A stretch of DNA of 64,000 nt, from positions 24,318,001 to 24,382,000 of the forward strand of contig NC_080581.1 of NCBI RefSeq assembly GCF_029962835.1, written 5' to 3'. This document shows positions 45,750 through 57,083 of this stretch, piece by piece (the first letter of the stretch is position 1; the number at the start of each line of letters is the position of its first letter). This stretch comes from Magnolia sinica (Eukaryota; Streptophyta; Magnoliopsida; Magnoliales; Magnoliaceae). The position numbers and the translations under genes were made by a program. The notes beneath the pieces are model-generated. The model had not been told where the DNA came from, ran no database searches, and saw only the letters and a program-made list of their open reading frames with translations.

Positions 45750-46305
45750 CAAGGCTCAAGTGGACCACACCATAGGAAGCAACGGTGATAACGGTTCTCG
45801 CCATTGAAACTTTTCTAGAGTCCACCGTGATGTTTATTTGCCATCCAACATATTCATAAAGTATGAAGAGAAAACAAAAATATCAGATCCATCCAAAACT
45901 TCCGTGGCCCCCAAGAAGTTTTCAACGGTAAGAGTCCCCATTGTGTTGTAATCCACTTGAGCCTTGTATTTACCTCATTTTTTGGGCATATACTCTAAAA
46001 TGTTACAAAAAAAATGGATGGACGTTGAAGATAAGACCCACACATCATGGTGGCCACTCAAAGCTCCTGCCCGTTCCCAGCTAGAGATGGGCAGGGGTAG
46101 GACACAATCCGTGTCTCCACTTGATGAGTAGATCAAGTTGACTTTTGCATTTGGAGATCCTTATGGTAGAATCAACCTATTAGAAAGTTTGGATGTGACT
46201 TAAACATTATAGGTTGGAAGTTATTTGCCGGGTAGACCTCAACAACTTATGTTCAACTGATTGGACTTGAGACCTTTATATTAATTCTGTACTAAGAATA
46301 TATTT

Positions 46306-46334
46306 CTGGGTCTGATATGCAATATTTGACCCTC
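46306..46334 (-). repeat. Terminal piece of an LTR related to the LARD-like element
   Basis: On the minus strand, TGTTGAGGGTCAAATATTGC continues to CAGACCC, nearly identical to the first 30 bases of the LTRs at 87 and 6304. The sequence beyond diverges at once, so it is either a related family or a truncated remnant. Confidence 0.5.
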
Positions 46335-46335
46335 A

Positions 46336-46785
46336 ACATTCGTTAAACAAGAATGCTTGAGTACTGCTCAGAGAAGGAAGCTGTTGTTGCACAGATTCCA
46401 AGAGAAGCATGCATCACTAAAGGTCAAGTGATTTTTAGCCTGGTACTATACTATCATATTCCTATTTGATCTTTAAGCTAATGTGCTTATTGTCCCATTA
46501 ATATGTGATCTATTAGCCAATTTGCTTCTCATTGTTGATATTTCTCTAGGTGTTATTATGCTACCTTGCTTCTGCTTTTGTAAGTGAGTTCTAAGCTGTT
46601 AAATAAGAATGCGTGAGTCCTGCTCAAAGAAGGAAGTTGCTGCTACATAGATTCCAAGAGAAGTATGCATTACTGTCCCATTACTATTAGATTTATTAGC
46701 CAATATGCTTCTCATCGTTGCTATTTCTCTAGGTTTTATTATTCTTTTGTAAGGGAGCTTTAAGCAAATGATGATATACAAGCTG
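46336..46785. repeat. Tandem duplication, two diverged units of about 200-260 bp
   Basis: Shared phrases, in order: GTTAAA.AAGAATGC.TGAGT, GAAGGAAG.TG.TG.T.CA, GATTCCAAGAGAAG, TTAGCCAAT.TGCTTCTCAT and TTTCTCTAGGT. The second unit starts near 46598 and lacks a central part. Confidence 0.75.
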
Positions 46786-48105
46786 AAATTAACTAGTAAC
46801 AACGAATTATTAGAGATGGGACTCTAAACTTGAAATTTTTTGTTTCAAATCTCAGGAATGATTGGAGAAACATGATTCATAAAGCTAACCCAAATAGTTG
46901 TGACAAAGCTAAGATGTGATACACACATGTAACATGCAAGAATTTGAAAATATAACTTTTGGAGAGAATGGAATGCAAAATTAGAAGAGCAGAAGCTTGA
47001 AAAAGTGGTTCACACAACATTTGCGGCCCACCAGATGCCTAGACTGCCCTAATTTTCAAGCCATGGGACACCACCTGAACTTCCTGGATCTTACATAGTA
47101 TGGGAGAATGATTTGAAATCCTACTCATGTAAGTCACTATAGCAATTCTTGTTTTAATTTCTTCTCTTTTAATTTTATTAAAATATATGTTACTGTCTTT
47201 ATCAATGTCAAAAAATTACTTTGATAGAATCTTGCTTTTATAAAGATAAATTTGAACAAGTCATTACATATTTCCTTTTATTCTTTTCTTCTTCTTCTTC
47301 TTCTTCTTCTTCTTCTTCTTCTTTTAAAAAAAATTAAAATTAAAATTTTACAATAGACAGGCAGTATAACATAACATGTTCTATTTGGTATTATATGACT
47401 TACTTTTTTTCATGTTGGGGCTCAATTGTTAATTAGAAGGGTAGGAATGCAAATTGCATGTGGCATTCCACATGAACACAGGACGCATATAGTTTAAGGG
47501 TTTTTAGAACTTATTAAACCTAACCAGTTTATCAAATCAAAGAATGGAGGAAACATGGTTATTCCCCTCCTAACTTCCATAAAAACAAAAACAAAACAAA
47601 AAACTGAAAGAGGAAGATGGTTCAAATGTAGTTGGGCTATGGATGTCCTGCCCTGGTGAGTAATTTATTTTGTCCATAATACACAATGACAGTGAAGATG
47701 TTCTCAGGCAAGAAGATGTGGATTGGATGGTTTTTCTTTTTACAATTCTTCTTAACTACTTTGAACTTGAGACTGTGAACAATATTTTCATTTTGAATTG
47801 CAAGCACGACACAAAAAGAGCTTAATATGTTTACAGGTGAGTGCATGATTTTCTTTTTAAATCTTACTTAATAAGTTATTTTGATTTTTACAACCAATGT
47901 AGCTTGGCTGTTTCCAGCACAATGAAATTGGCTTTTTTGTAATATTCTTCAGATAAAATGGTATTCCCTTATCAACTTTGTTTTTAACAATATTTCCAGA
48001 CTTCCTTTAGAGTCATAGATTCTGCTAAATTTTTATCCTTGGATTCAAGTCTTAGCATGGGGAAGAAAATGTTGATCTTTTCTCCTTTGCTATGGAACAC
48101 TTCCT
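46786..48105. other. Unassigned AT-rich sequence
   Basis: No gene recognised. A (TTC)n microsatellite is at about 47285-47325. Confidence 0.4.
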
Positions 48106-48109
48106 AACA

Positions 48110-48280
48110 TCCATGTGCCCGAACATGCACAAGAGAGGTATGCACAACCACATTTAGTCACAGGCATGCACATGCCCGCACATGCACAACCACATTCAGT
48201 CACAGGCATGCATGTGCCCGCACATGCATAAGAGAGGCATGCACAACCACATTCAGCCACAGGCATGCATGTGTCGTGCA
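48110..48280. repeat. Minisatellite, about three copies
   Basis: The phrase ATGCACAACCACATT.AG.CACAGGCATGCA.TG(C)CCG occurs three times with variable spacing, with AAGAGAGG(C/T) in two copies. The Cys-rich frame on the minus strand is a by-product. Confidence 0.8.
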
Positions 48281-48918
48281 TGCAGTCACCCATTTTTTTA
48301 ACCAATTTGGTTGTACACACACAACACATGGATAAATAACAGTTAACCCCTCAAAAGTTATCGAGTTCAGTCATATTTTTCTTTAAAATGCTTGTATGTG
48401 GTGCGATGCATAGGGATTGCATGGTGCAAGTGGCAAAAATGGGCTAATCAAGATTGTTGATCTAATGGGCCATTGTGTGGATTAACTCTGCCAAAAATCT
48501 CGATGATTGAAGGCTTCGACCATCCAATTGTTCTGAGTTTTAATCCATTGTTCTAACCGTTCCTTCTACAGGTCACTTGCCAGATGGATTCAATAGTGCA
48601 CTCTCGTTGTGAAGGATCCATAAAAGGCAGCCTCTAGGGTCGAAAAGAAAGTCCATATGCCAAGCTCTTGCTAACTCTAAAACCTTAACAAAAAGGATCC
48701 ATAAATGTAACCATGATTGTCAACGATGAGAAGGAAGGTTAACTGCAATCTAGCATTTTTATTTATTTATTTATTTATTTTTAAATATAAAAATCTCTCC
48801 TTGTCGATCTATTAAGGTTTTGATTGGAAATTGGTATATCTTTCTAAAATTTGCCCCTTACCTCTCCTTTGAAACTATTCAATACATTGTCAAGGCCTGG
48901 TTTCATTAGAATTCCTCT

Positions 48919-48934
48919 CACTACAAGAAAATGG
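48919..48934 (+). mobile_element. Terminus of a CACTA-type transposon
   Basis: CACTACAAGAAAATGG is the classic plant CACTA terminal inverted repeat. A short inverted pair CTGGCGG...CTGCCAG follows within 60 bp. The matching opposite end (TTTTCTTGTAGTG) was not found in the window to either side. Confidence 0.55.
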
Positions 48935-49014
48935 AGAATATCTGGTGAATTTTTACTGGCGGCCATCACCAACTGCCAGATGCTCGGATGACTTAAAATG
49001 AAAAGCCCCTATCT

Positions 49015-49028
49015 CTCTGTCTCTCTTT

Positions 49029-49083
<55 letters not shown>

Positions 49084-49345
49084 TCCCTCTCCCGTCCTCG
49101 ATCTCTCTCCCTCATACTCTCTCGATCTCTCTCCCTTCCTCTCCCTTCCCCTCTCAATCTCCCTCTCTTACCTCTCTCTTGATCTCTCTTTCCCTCGTTT
49201 TCTTCAATGAGTTGTTCCTTCTTCGATCTCTCTCCAACAATCGAAGAAAATAGAAGAAAGAAGAGAAAATCGAAGGTATTCTCTCTCGATCTCTCTCCCT
49301 TCATCTCTCTCACTTCTCCTTTCAATTATCAAAATTTGGGCAGCA
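49015..49345. repeat. (CT)n and CT-rich microsatellite
   Basis: A pure CT run of about 50 bp at 49031-49078, then CTCTCC and CGATCTCTCT variants. The Ser/Leu and Arg/Glu frames across it come from the repeat. Confidence 0.85.
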
Positions 49346-50422
49346 ACCATCGCAGATGCAGCTATATCTGCTGCTCTCCATGGCCGCCGACATCTGCATG
49401 CTAGTTGTTTGAAGAAATGCTTCAACCAATAATGTGTACCACTGTTGTACATTTAATCTCTCTTTTTCTTTCATACTTTTTTTGCCCATCCATGAATGGA
49501 CTAGCCTGATATATGGGAGGGGAATAATCAACATTGATCCACCTCATTAGAGGCAGTGATCCCACACATATACCACTTTAGACCATGTGTTTGTGTGGAT
49601 AGGGCATTCCTCCTCTGTTTATTCACTTCGATGAATGTAACTAAGAAATACAGATGGGTACATTATAGGTACGAATTCCAAATGTAGTATGGATTGATCG
49701 GATGGTCAGTGGGAGCGACATTGGGTTATGCACGTACTGTAAATATCAGCCGTTGGGTTTGTATTATTCCATTACATTCTATTGTTTGTGCATTCTTTCA
49801 TTTGTCAATACAAGTTTGGATGTTCCCAACACTTAAGTGTTTACAATTATTATCCCTTGCCACGTTAACTTTGAAAGTAAATCTTAGTGCTGCTTTTTTT
49901 TTTAAAAATTATTATTATTAACTTTTCTAACAACTAGTGCTATAGATGGACTTTGCCTTTCATAGTAGTACCAACGGCTATTGGAGCTTCCCTAGATATA
50001 AATCTGAGCAATGTGTCCCTTTTTTTCATATTCGTGACATTTGCCACCATGGTTGGTCTGTTATTCCCTCTATATTTATGTTCTTATGAATCATTATCTT
50101 CTGATTTTGAATTGAATACTGAGTAGTATGCAAACGGGACAATGAGATTTCCAATGTAGAAGGATATTCTTCTATCACATTCTTTCTTTGTAGTGTAAAT
50201 CCACCTCTCCAATATTTCTTCTATTTGCTTTTGCTTTCAAGTGAGTTTTTAATAGAATGACCTTTATTTTTCATGTAACCTTCCCCTTGCATTCTGGTTT
50301 AGAATAATATATCATATAAAGATGTTTTTCTTTCTTTTTCTCTACATTACTAACATCTCTTTGTACGGGTGTTGGCATTGGATTTACTTAAGCTCTCCTT
50401 CTACGATGACTTTTTAAATATA
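49346..50422. other. Unassigned sequence
   Basis: No gene, RNA or paired repeat recognised; an ATTATTATTA run is at 49908-49919. Confidence 0.35.
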
Positions 50423-50478
50423 TTTATTAGTGTATGTATGCGGTGGGCCCCATAGTGGCAAGGCCCCACCACTGACGT

Positions 50479-50530
<52 letters not shown>

Positions 50531-51019
50531 TCCCTTCGTTTCAATCCTTACCCATCTCTTTCTTTGAAATATAGGGCCCACAAAGTGGGCCAGAATGAGA
50601 GGCAACATGCACCCCACCTTGTGAGGTCCACCATGAATTTTTATATCATCTGACGACCTATTCATTAGGTCACTCAGATATGGAAGAAGAGAAAGTACAT
50701 ATGTCAACATGATCAAGAACTTCTGTGGGCCCACACCGTGGGGGCACCATAATGTTATTTGTTATCGTTCTTAGATACCGGTATCTGGATGAACAGAAAA
50801 CACAAATATCAACTTGGTTCTCAAATTCTCTGGGCCCCAAATTTTGTCAAAAAACTGTGGGATATGGACATCCCCTGTCAACCTGGGGGTCGAGGTTAAA
50901 ATCCATGCCATACATTAGGTTTTGGCACGAGACCCATACAGTCCAATGTGGACACCCCACCTTATTGTTAGTGTATATATGCAGTGGGCCCCAGAGTGGC
51001 GAGGGCCCACCACTGACAC

Positions 51020-51055
<36 letters not shown>

Positions 51056-52100
51056 ATATAGGGACCCACAAAGTGGGCCATGATGTGAGACAGTGTACAC
51101 CCCACCGTGTGGAGTCCACCGTGATATTTTTATGTCATCTGACCTATTCATTAGGTCACTCAGATTTGGAAGAAGGGAAAGTTCATATATCAACATGATC
51201 CAGAACTTTTGTGGACCCATGCCGTGGGGGCCCACATAAGTTGTTTGTAATTCTATGGGCACAAGCTGTGGGGCCCATCGTAATGTTATTTGTTAACAAA
51301 CTTGTTGATGAGGTCTCACATACTTGGATGAATGGAAAACATATATATCAACTTGATTCTCAAATTATGTGGGCCCTAATTTTTGTCAGAAAACTGTGGG
51401 ATCTAGACATCCCCTTGTCAGCCTGGGGGTCGAGTTCAAATCCATGCCATACATCAGGTTTTGGGGTGGGACCCATCCTATGCAATGTGGACAGTGGGGA
51501 CAACCCACCTTATTGTTAGTGTATGTATGTGCGGTGGGCCCCATAGTGGCGAGGGCCCACCACTGACACGATCTCTCTCTCCTCTCTCTCTCTCTCCGTT
51601 TCTATCCCTGCCTCTCTCTCTCTCTCTGAAATATAGGGGCCCACAAAGTAGGCCACGATGTGCAGCGTGCACCCCACCTTGTGGGGTCCACTGTGATATT
51701 TTTATGTCATCTAACCTATTCATAAGGTCACTCAGATTTGGAAGAAAGGAAAGTACATATGTCTGCATGATCTAGACCTTATGTGGACCCACTCTATGGC
51801 CCCCCCACCATAGTAATGTTATTTGTTATCCAACTTGTTGATGAGGTCTCACATACTGGATGAATGGAAAACACAGATATCAGCTTGATTCTCAAATTCT
51901 GTGGGCCTTAATTCTTGTCAGAAAACTATGGGATCTAGACGTCCCTGCCAACTTGGGGGTGAGGTTCAAATCCACGCCATACATTTGGTTTTGGGACGCG
52001 ACCCAAACTGTCCAACATGGAGAATGGAGACACCCCCACCTTATTGTTAGTGTATGTATGCAGTGGGCCCCATAATGGCGAGGGCCCACCACTGACACGA

Positions 52101-52139
<39 letters not shown>

Positions 52140-52364
52140 AATATAGGGTCCCACAAAGTGGGCCATGATGTGAGATCGTGTGCACCTCACCTTGTGGGGT
52201 CCAATGATATTTTTTTTATGTCATCTAACCTGTTCATTAGGTCACTCAAATCTGGAAGAAGAGAAAGCATGATCCAGAACTTCCGTGGGCCCAAGCCATG
52301 GGGCCCCACCGTAATGTTATTTGTTATCCAGCTTGTTGATGAGGTCTCACATGGATGAACGGAA

Positions 52365-52529
52365 AACACATATATCAGCTCTTTTTTTTCCACACGCACA
52401 CACACCACCACACACTCACGCCGTAGTGGGATTTCACCACCTATGGGTACTCGAACCCTCAACTAGGTGTTGAAACTCCTGAGAGTCTACCACTAGAGTA
52501 AGAGCAAGGATCCAACACATATATCAGCT
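52365..52529 (-). mobile_element. tRNA-derived SINE with 16-bp target duplication
   Basis: The 133-bp element, 52381-52513, is read on the minus strand. It has an A box (TAGTGGTAGACTC), a B box (GGTTCGAGTAC) about 35 bp on, a short unrelated body (GGTGGTGAAATCCCACTACG) and an A-rich 3' end. AACACATATATCAGCT is repeated exactly at 52365-52380 and 52514-52529. Internal RNA polymerase III boxes, tRNA-like head and long target duplication together identify a SINE, similar in layout to plant Au-type SINEs. It lies in unit 4 of the tandem array. Confidence 0.88.
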
Positions 52530-52530
52530 T

Positions 52531-53124
52531 GATTCTCAAGAAATTGGATTGTGTATTGAGTTAGTATTCTCTCATCGTACTGAGTAAACTCAGTTGGGCT
52601 CACCTTGAATGTAAGTGATCTATCCACGTCGTCCATCCATTTTCCATCTAATTTAAGGGGCTGAGCCCAAAATTGAAGCATATCCAATGGTCAAATGGAT
52701 CATAACCACTGGAAACAGTGGTATAATGAGTTCCACTATTGAAGCCTTTCTAGGCCCATAATGATGTTTATTTGTCAATTGTCATCCAACCTATTCATAA
52801 GATAGATGAAGGGAAAACACAAATATAAGCTTGATCCAAAACTTCTGTGGCCCCCGAGAGTTTTTCAACGGTAGATGTGCGATCAATTCAACTGTTTCCT
52901 GTGGTGTGATCCATTTTAACATTTGATATGCTTCGTTTTTGGGCTCAGGCCCTAAAATTATCTGGTAAAATGGATGAACGGAGCGGAAAAAACACATAAA
53001 TTATAGTGGACCTCACAGAATTTGCTTGGTACTCTGAGGGTAACATATAAACCATAGTGGACCTCACAGAATTTACTTAGTACACGTAATGAGTAACTCA
53101 CTACAATCCGCTTCTGATTCTCAA
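52531..53124. mobile_element. Mutator-like MITE with perfect 9-bp target duplication
   Basis: GATTCTCAA at 52531-52539 and 53116-53124 flanks ends GAAATTGGATTGT and, inverted, AGAAGCGGATTGT. The arms hold CGTCCATCCATTTTCC and AAATGGATGAACGG. Near the right end a 50-bp phrase (ATAGTGGACCTCACAGAATTT) is present twice. It interrupts unit 4 of the tandem array two bases after the SINE target copy. Confidence 0.83.
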
Positions 53125-53316
53125 ATTCTGTGGGCCCCAAATTTTGTCAAAAAACTGTGGGATCTGGACATCCCCTGTCAACCTTGGTGTCGGGCTCAAA
53201 TCCATGCATACATTAGGTTTTGGGGCATGACCTGTACTGTCCAACGTGGAGAGTGGGGACACCCCACCTTATTGTATGTGGTGGACCCCATAATGGCAAG
53301 GGCCCACCACTAACGT

Positions 53317-53394
<78 letters not shown>

Positions 53395-53830
53395 CCTCTC
53401 TTTTCTATCCCTACCCCCTCTCTCTTTCTCTGAGGGGCCTAGGGCCACGATGTGAGATAGCCTGCAGCCCAACTCGTGGGGTCCACCGTGATATTTTTAT
53501 GTCATCTGACCTATTCATTAGGTCACTCAGATCTGGAAGAAGGGAAAGTACATATGTCAGCATGTTCTAGAACTTCCCTAGAGCCCCAGAGTAATGTTAT
53601 TTGTTATCCAACTTGTTGATGAGGTCTCACATACTTGGACGAACGGAAAACACAAATATCAGTTTGATTCTCAAATTATGTGGGCCCTGCCATGGAGGCC
53701 TACCGTAATGTTATTTGTTATCCAACTTGTTGACGAGATCTCACATACCTGGATGAATAGATCAAATTCTGTGGGCCCCCAAATTTTATCAGAAAACTGT
53801 GGGATCTGGACATCCCCTATCAACATAGGG

Positions 53831-55145
53831 CTCACCGTGATCATTCTATGATCCGGCAAGTAGATGATATTAAGGTTGACTTGTGATTCAGGTGTGCCAC
53901 ACCAAAGTAAAAAAGTTAAGAGAGGGATGTCCAATCCATGATTTATGTGTGGTGTGGAGGGTAGGTGCCTCGCACACAATTTCTACTTGTGTGGTCCACT
54001 TGAATCATCTGATTTTTAGGCCTTGGGCCATTTGACGTGTCTACTGGTCATGTAACATGCACATCATAGTGTAGTCTAGCCCAGCTCGTTTGTTCACATG
54101 TACTATGTCATGAGGCAAGAGACCACCAAAATCTCTCTCACTGACCAACGGAAAAAAATTGGAGGGCCAGTGTCCCCCTATATACTTGTAGCCTAGTTGA
54201 TTCAAGATTTTGTTGACTTTCGACTTCTATGTCTACTCCATGTTTGGAGTAGATTTAAAAAATACATGACAGTGTACCACCCGATTATATCTTTTGGTCA
54301 AATAACCTTTAGGTCATTTAACCAAAACTTTCTTTATGACAGTGATGCCCCTTAGCGTTGGGGCACCTTAATATATGTACTCTATATCTAATTTTTCAGA
54401 TCATTTTGTGGCTTGAGACCAAAAATGACGATCCAAATCTCAGGTGAACCATAGTATAGGAAACAGTGGTAATTGAAAGCGTTACTACAAAAACTTCTTC
54501 CTAAGGACCACTGCAATGTTTCTTTAATGTTTATTTGCCATCCAACTTGCTTATGCAGGTGAAAAACAAATAACAGCTTGATCTAAAACTTTCATGTCCC
54601 ATTTATGATCAATCACCATTGTTTCCTATGATGTGTTTCACCAAAGAGTTTGGATCCACTTCCTTTTTGGGTTCACACCCTAAAGTGATCTGGCAAAATG
54701 GATGGACCACCTGGATGTAACGATTGTGTGGTATCTAATTGTTTTCATGGATTTCACGTAATCATTTTGCTGAGTCTTGTAAAAAAGATCAACGACTCTC
54801 TCTCCCAGCTGCTTTCCTTGTTTAGGCCCATCTGAATCATGAATGTGGCTAATTTTTTAGCATGAGCCGAGGTGGTTAGCATAGATAGGAGAAACAAACA
54901 TGTTAATGCGGTCCCTTGCAATTGAGGAGTCAAAAAGTAAAAGACATTAGCGTAGTTTCCCTATTTGCCTGCAGATGACTTTTGCTAGGGTTTTTTTTTT
55001 TTCCTTCATGAGGGAACTTGGAACCAGAATTCAAGTTCGCCCCAACCAAAGGAGATTTCATAGCGCACAAAGCTCCATATCTAATAAATGTTGCCTAGAT
55101 AGTAATTATTTCAAAGAAAAAAGGAGTTGTCTCTTGGTTGTGCCC
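53831..55145. other. MITE-derived and unassigned sequence
   Basis: 54330-54740 has the arms of a family-A-like MITE (GATCATTTTGTGGCTTGAG... and AAAATGGATGGACCACCTGGAT). 53831-54330 and 54740-55145 show nothing assignable. Confidence 0.4.
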
Positions 55146-55759
55146 CATTGTAAGGATGTGGATATCCCGCAAAAGCCTTTCGCATGAAGTTCCAGCACTA
55201 GAAACTTAGGTGGTGCCCACCGTGAAGTCTGTGAGAAATCCACCCCGTCCATCTGTTCTGTGAGCTCATTTTAGTACAACGGATAAAAAATGAGCCTGAT
55301 CCAACACCCAAGTGGCCAAAAAAGTGAGGATTGAACTTCCACAGTTGAAATATTCATGGGCCACAGAAATTTTGAATAAGGGTAAAATTTTTTATTTTTA
55401 TTTTTTCAGTTCATCCCCACAGGAATGACGTGATGAACAGTATGGATTGCATTTAAACATAACTGTTGACCCCAGGGAGGTTTCAACAATAGTAATTTTC
55501 CTACCTACATTTTCCTTTAGTGATGCCCATTTGAGTCTTGGACACTACTCAATCAGTAGGAATTTCGCTGCCCACATTTTCCTTTAGTGGGCCCATATGA
55601 GTCTTAGATACTACTCAATTTTGGTTTTAAGTCCTAAAATGAGCTTACAAAATGGATGGACGGGTTAGATTTCTCACAAACTTCACTATGTGCCCCACCT
55701 AGGTTTCCAGTGCAGGAACTTCCTGCGAAAGCCGCAGGAAATCCGCGCCCCCTTGTAGT
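55146..55759. mobile_element. Family B Mutator-like MITE
   Basis: Arms: left CGCAAAAGCCTTTCGCATGAAG, AGAAACTTAGGTGG, ATCCACCCCGTCCATC; right ATGGATGGACGGG, CCACCTAGGTTTCC, AACTTCCTGCGAAAGC and the end GGAAATCCGCGCC. Possible 9-bp flanks CATTGTAAG and CCTTGTAGT agree at 6 of 9 sites. The end resembles the GGACGCRGATT ends of families A and C. Confidence 0.65.
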
Positions 55760-55780
55760 GTTAAAAATGTGGGGAGTGGA

Positions 55781-56326
55781 GGACGCAGATTAGCTACTGA
55801 CAGGTTGAGTAGCCAGACTCGCTACGAAGTGACGTCACCAAGTCCTATGGCTCCTACCATGATGTATGTTTTGTATCCACATCGTCCATCCATTTGGAGA
55901 GAACATTTTAGAGCATGAGCCAAAGAATGACTCAGATTCAAAGCTGTAATGGACCCCACCACAAAAAAAAAATTAGTGGAGAGAGTGACACCCAGTATTA
56001 AAAACTTCTAAGTGCCACGAAAGTTTTCGGTCAAGCTGATATTTGTTTTTTCCCTTTTTTAATGTCTTTTTTAACTTATGAATGGGTTGGATCTCAAATA
56101 AACATCATGGCGGACCTCAGGAAGGTTTCATGGATGTCACTCACTCCACTGTTTTCTGTAGTAGGGTCCACTTCAGATTTGTATCTGCCTCATTCTTTGA
56201 CTCGTGTCCTAAAATGATGTCTCCAAATGGATGTACCGTGTAGATATAACACATACATCATGGTGGGACCCACGTAACTTGGTGACGTCACTTCAGAAGC
56301 AAGTCTTGCTACTCAACCTGTCGGTG
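55781..56326. mobile_element. Family C Mutator-like MITE
   Basis: It starts GGACGCAGATTAGCTACTGA and reads the same arms as 15174-15731 (GACAGGTTGAGTAG, GAAGTGACGTCACC, then inverted GGTGACGTCACTTC, CTACTCAACCTGTC). The right tip is missing because another partial copy starts head to tail at 56327. Confidence 0.75.
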
Positions 56327-57083
56327 GCAGGTTGAGTAGCGAGACTCGCTATTGAAGTGATGTCACCAAGTCCTGTGGGTCCCACCTATTTTAATGTCTT
56401 TTTAACTTATGAACGGGTTGGATCTCAAATAAACATCATGGCAGACCTTAGGAAGGTTTCAACGGTGGATGTTACTCACTCCACTGTTTTCTATAGTGGG
56501 GTCCACTACAGCTTTGTATCTGCCTCGTTCTTTGACTGGTGCCCTAAAATGATCTCTCCAAATGGATGGACCGTGTGGATAATATTCATACAGGCGGAGG
56601 CTCGGAGGGCCACCATGATGTATGAATTTTATCCACACCATACATCCATTTTTACATATCATTTTAAATTATGACCCCAAAAACAGTTAAGATTCAAGGC
56701 TCAAATGAACCACACATTAGGCATTAAATTCCTACAGTTGAAAAATACTTGGAGACGACAAAAGTTTTGTATCAAGATGATATTTGTTTTTTTTCAATTC
56801 ACCCAGGTTCATATGGTCATCCATATCAACAGGTTGGATGGAAAATGTACCCTAAGAAGGTTTCAACGGTGTGCGTCCTTAGCACAACTGATTCCTGTGG
56901 TGTGACCCACTTGAGCCTTGGATCTCCTTATTTTTTATCTAGTATTCTAAAATGTTATGAAAAAAATGGATGGAAAGTGCGGATAATATTCATACATCAC
57001 GGTGGGTGGCCCTTCAGTGGCCCCGGAGCCTCCTCTTGTCACGAGAACAGGCGGAGGTAGTACCTAATCTGCGTCCGTTAATG
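56327..57083. mobile_element. Second family C piece with a family A MITE inside
   Basis: GGCAGGTTGAGTAGCGAGACTCG...GTGATGTCACCAAG opens the piece. From 56592 to about 57060 the arms are of family A (GGCGGAGGCTCGGAGGGCCACC, inverted GGGTGGCCCTTCAGTGG...AGGCGGAGGTAG). The end AATCTGCGTCC at about 57080 fits both families. Confidence 0.55.

Larger units (their letters stand above)
44559..46125. mobile_element. Family A Mutator-like MITE with 9-bp target duplication, enlarged by a nested hAT element
   Basis: CCACCTGAT (44559-44567) and CCACTTGAT (46117-46125) flank ends GGACGCAGATTGTG and CACAATCCGTGTCT. Inside, the arms carry CCATCCATTTTTTCGTATC and ATGGATGGACGTTG, and CTTGAGCC/GGCTCAAG. Without the 1-kb insert at 44719-45741 the element would be about 520 bp. 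This copy shows that family A belongs with 9-bp-duplicating Mutator-like elements. Confidence 0.8.
50423..53830. repeat. Tandem array of five MITE-like units of about 540 bp
   Basis: Unit starts (TTATTGTTAGTGTATGTATG, then CGGTGGGCCCCATAGTGGC) are near 50423, 50961, 51509, 52040 and 53268. Each unit has, in order, CCACCACTGACRYGATCTCT with a (CT)n tract, GAAATATAGGGNCCCACAAA, TTATGTCATCTGACCTATTC, TAATGTTATTTGTTATC, and TCAGAAAACTGTGGGATCT. The CT tract varies from about 25 to about 70 bp. Unit 4 holds a SINE and a MITE; without both it is about 494 bp. Unit 5 has an internal partial doubling and an incomplete end. Confidence 0.85.

Noticed and set aside
48090-48329. Cys-rich 79-residue peptide on the minus strand
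   Set aside because: It results from the GCATGCA/TGTGCC minisatellite; no signal peptide or relatives visible.
48993-49325. Arg/Glu-rich 110-residue frame
   Set aside because: Translation of the CT tract.
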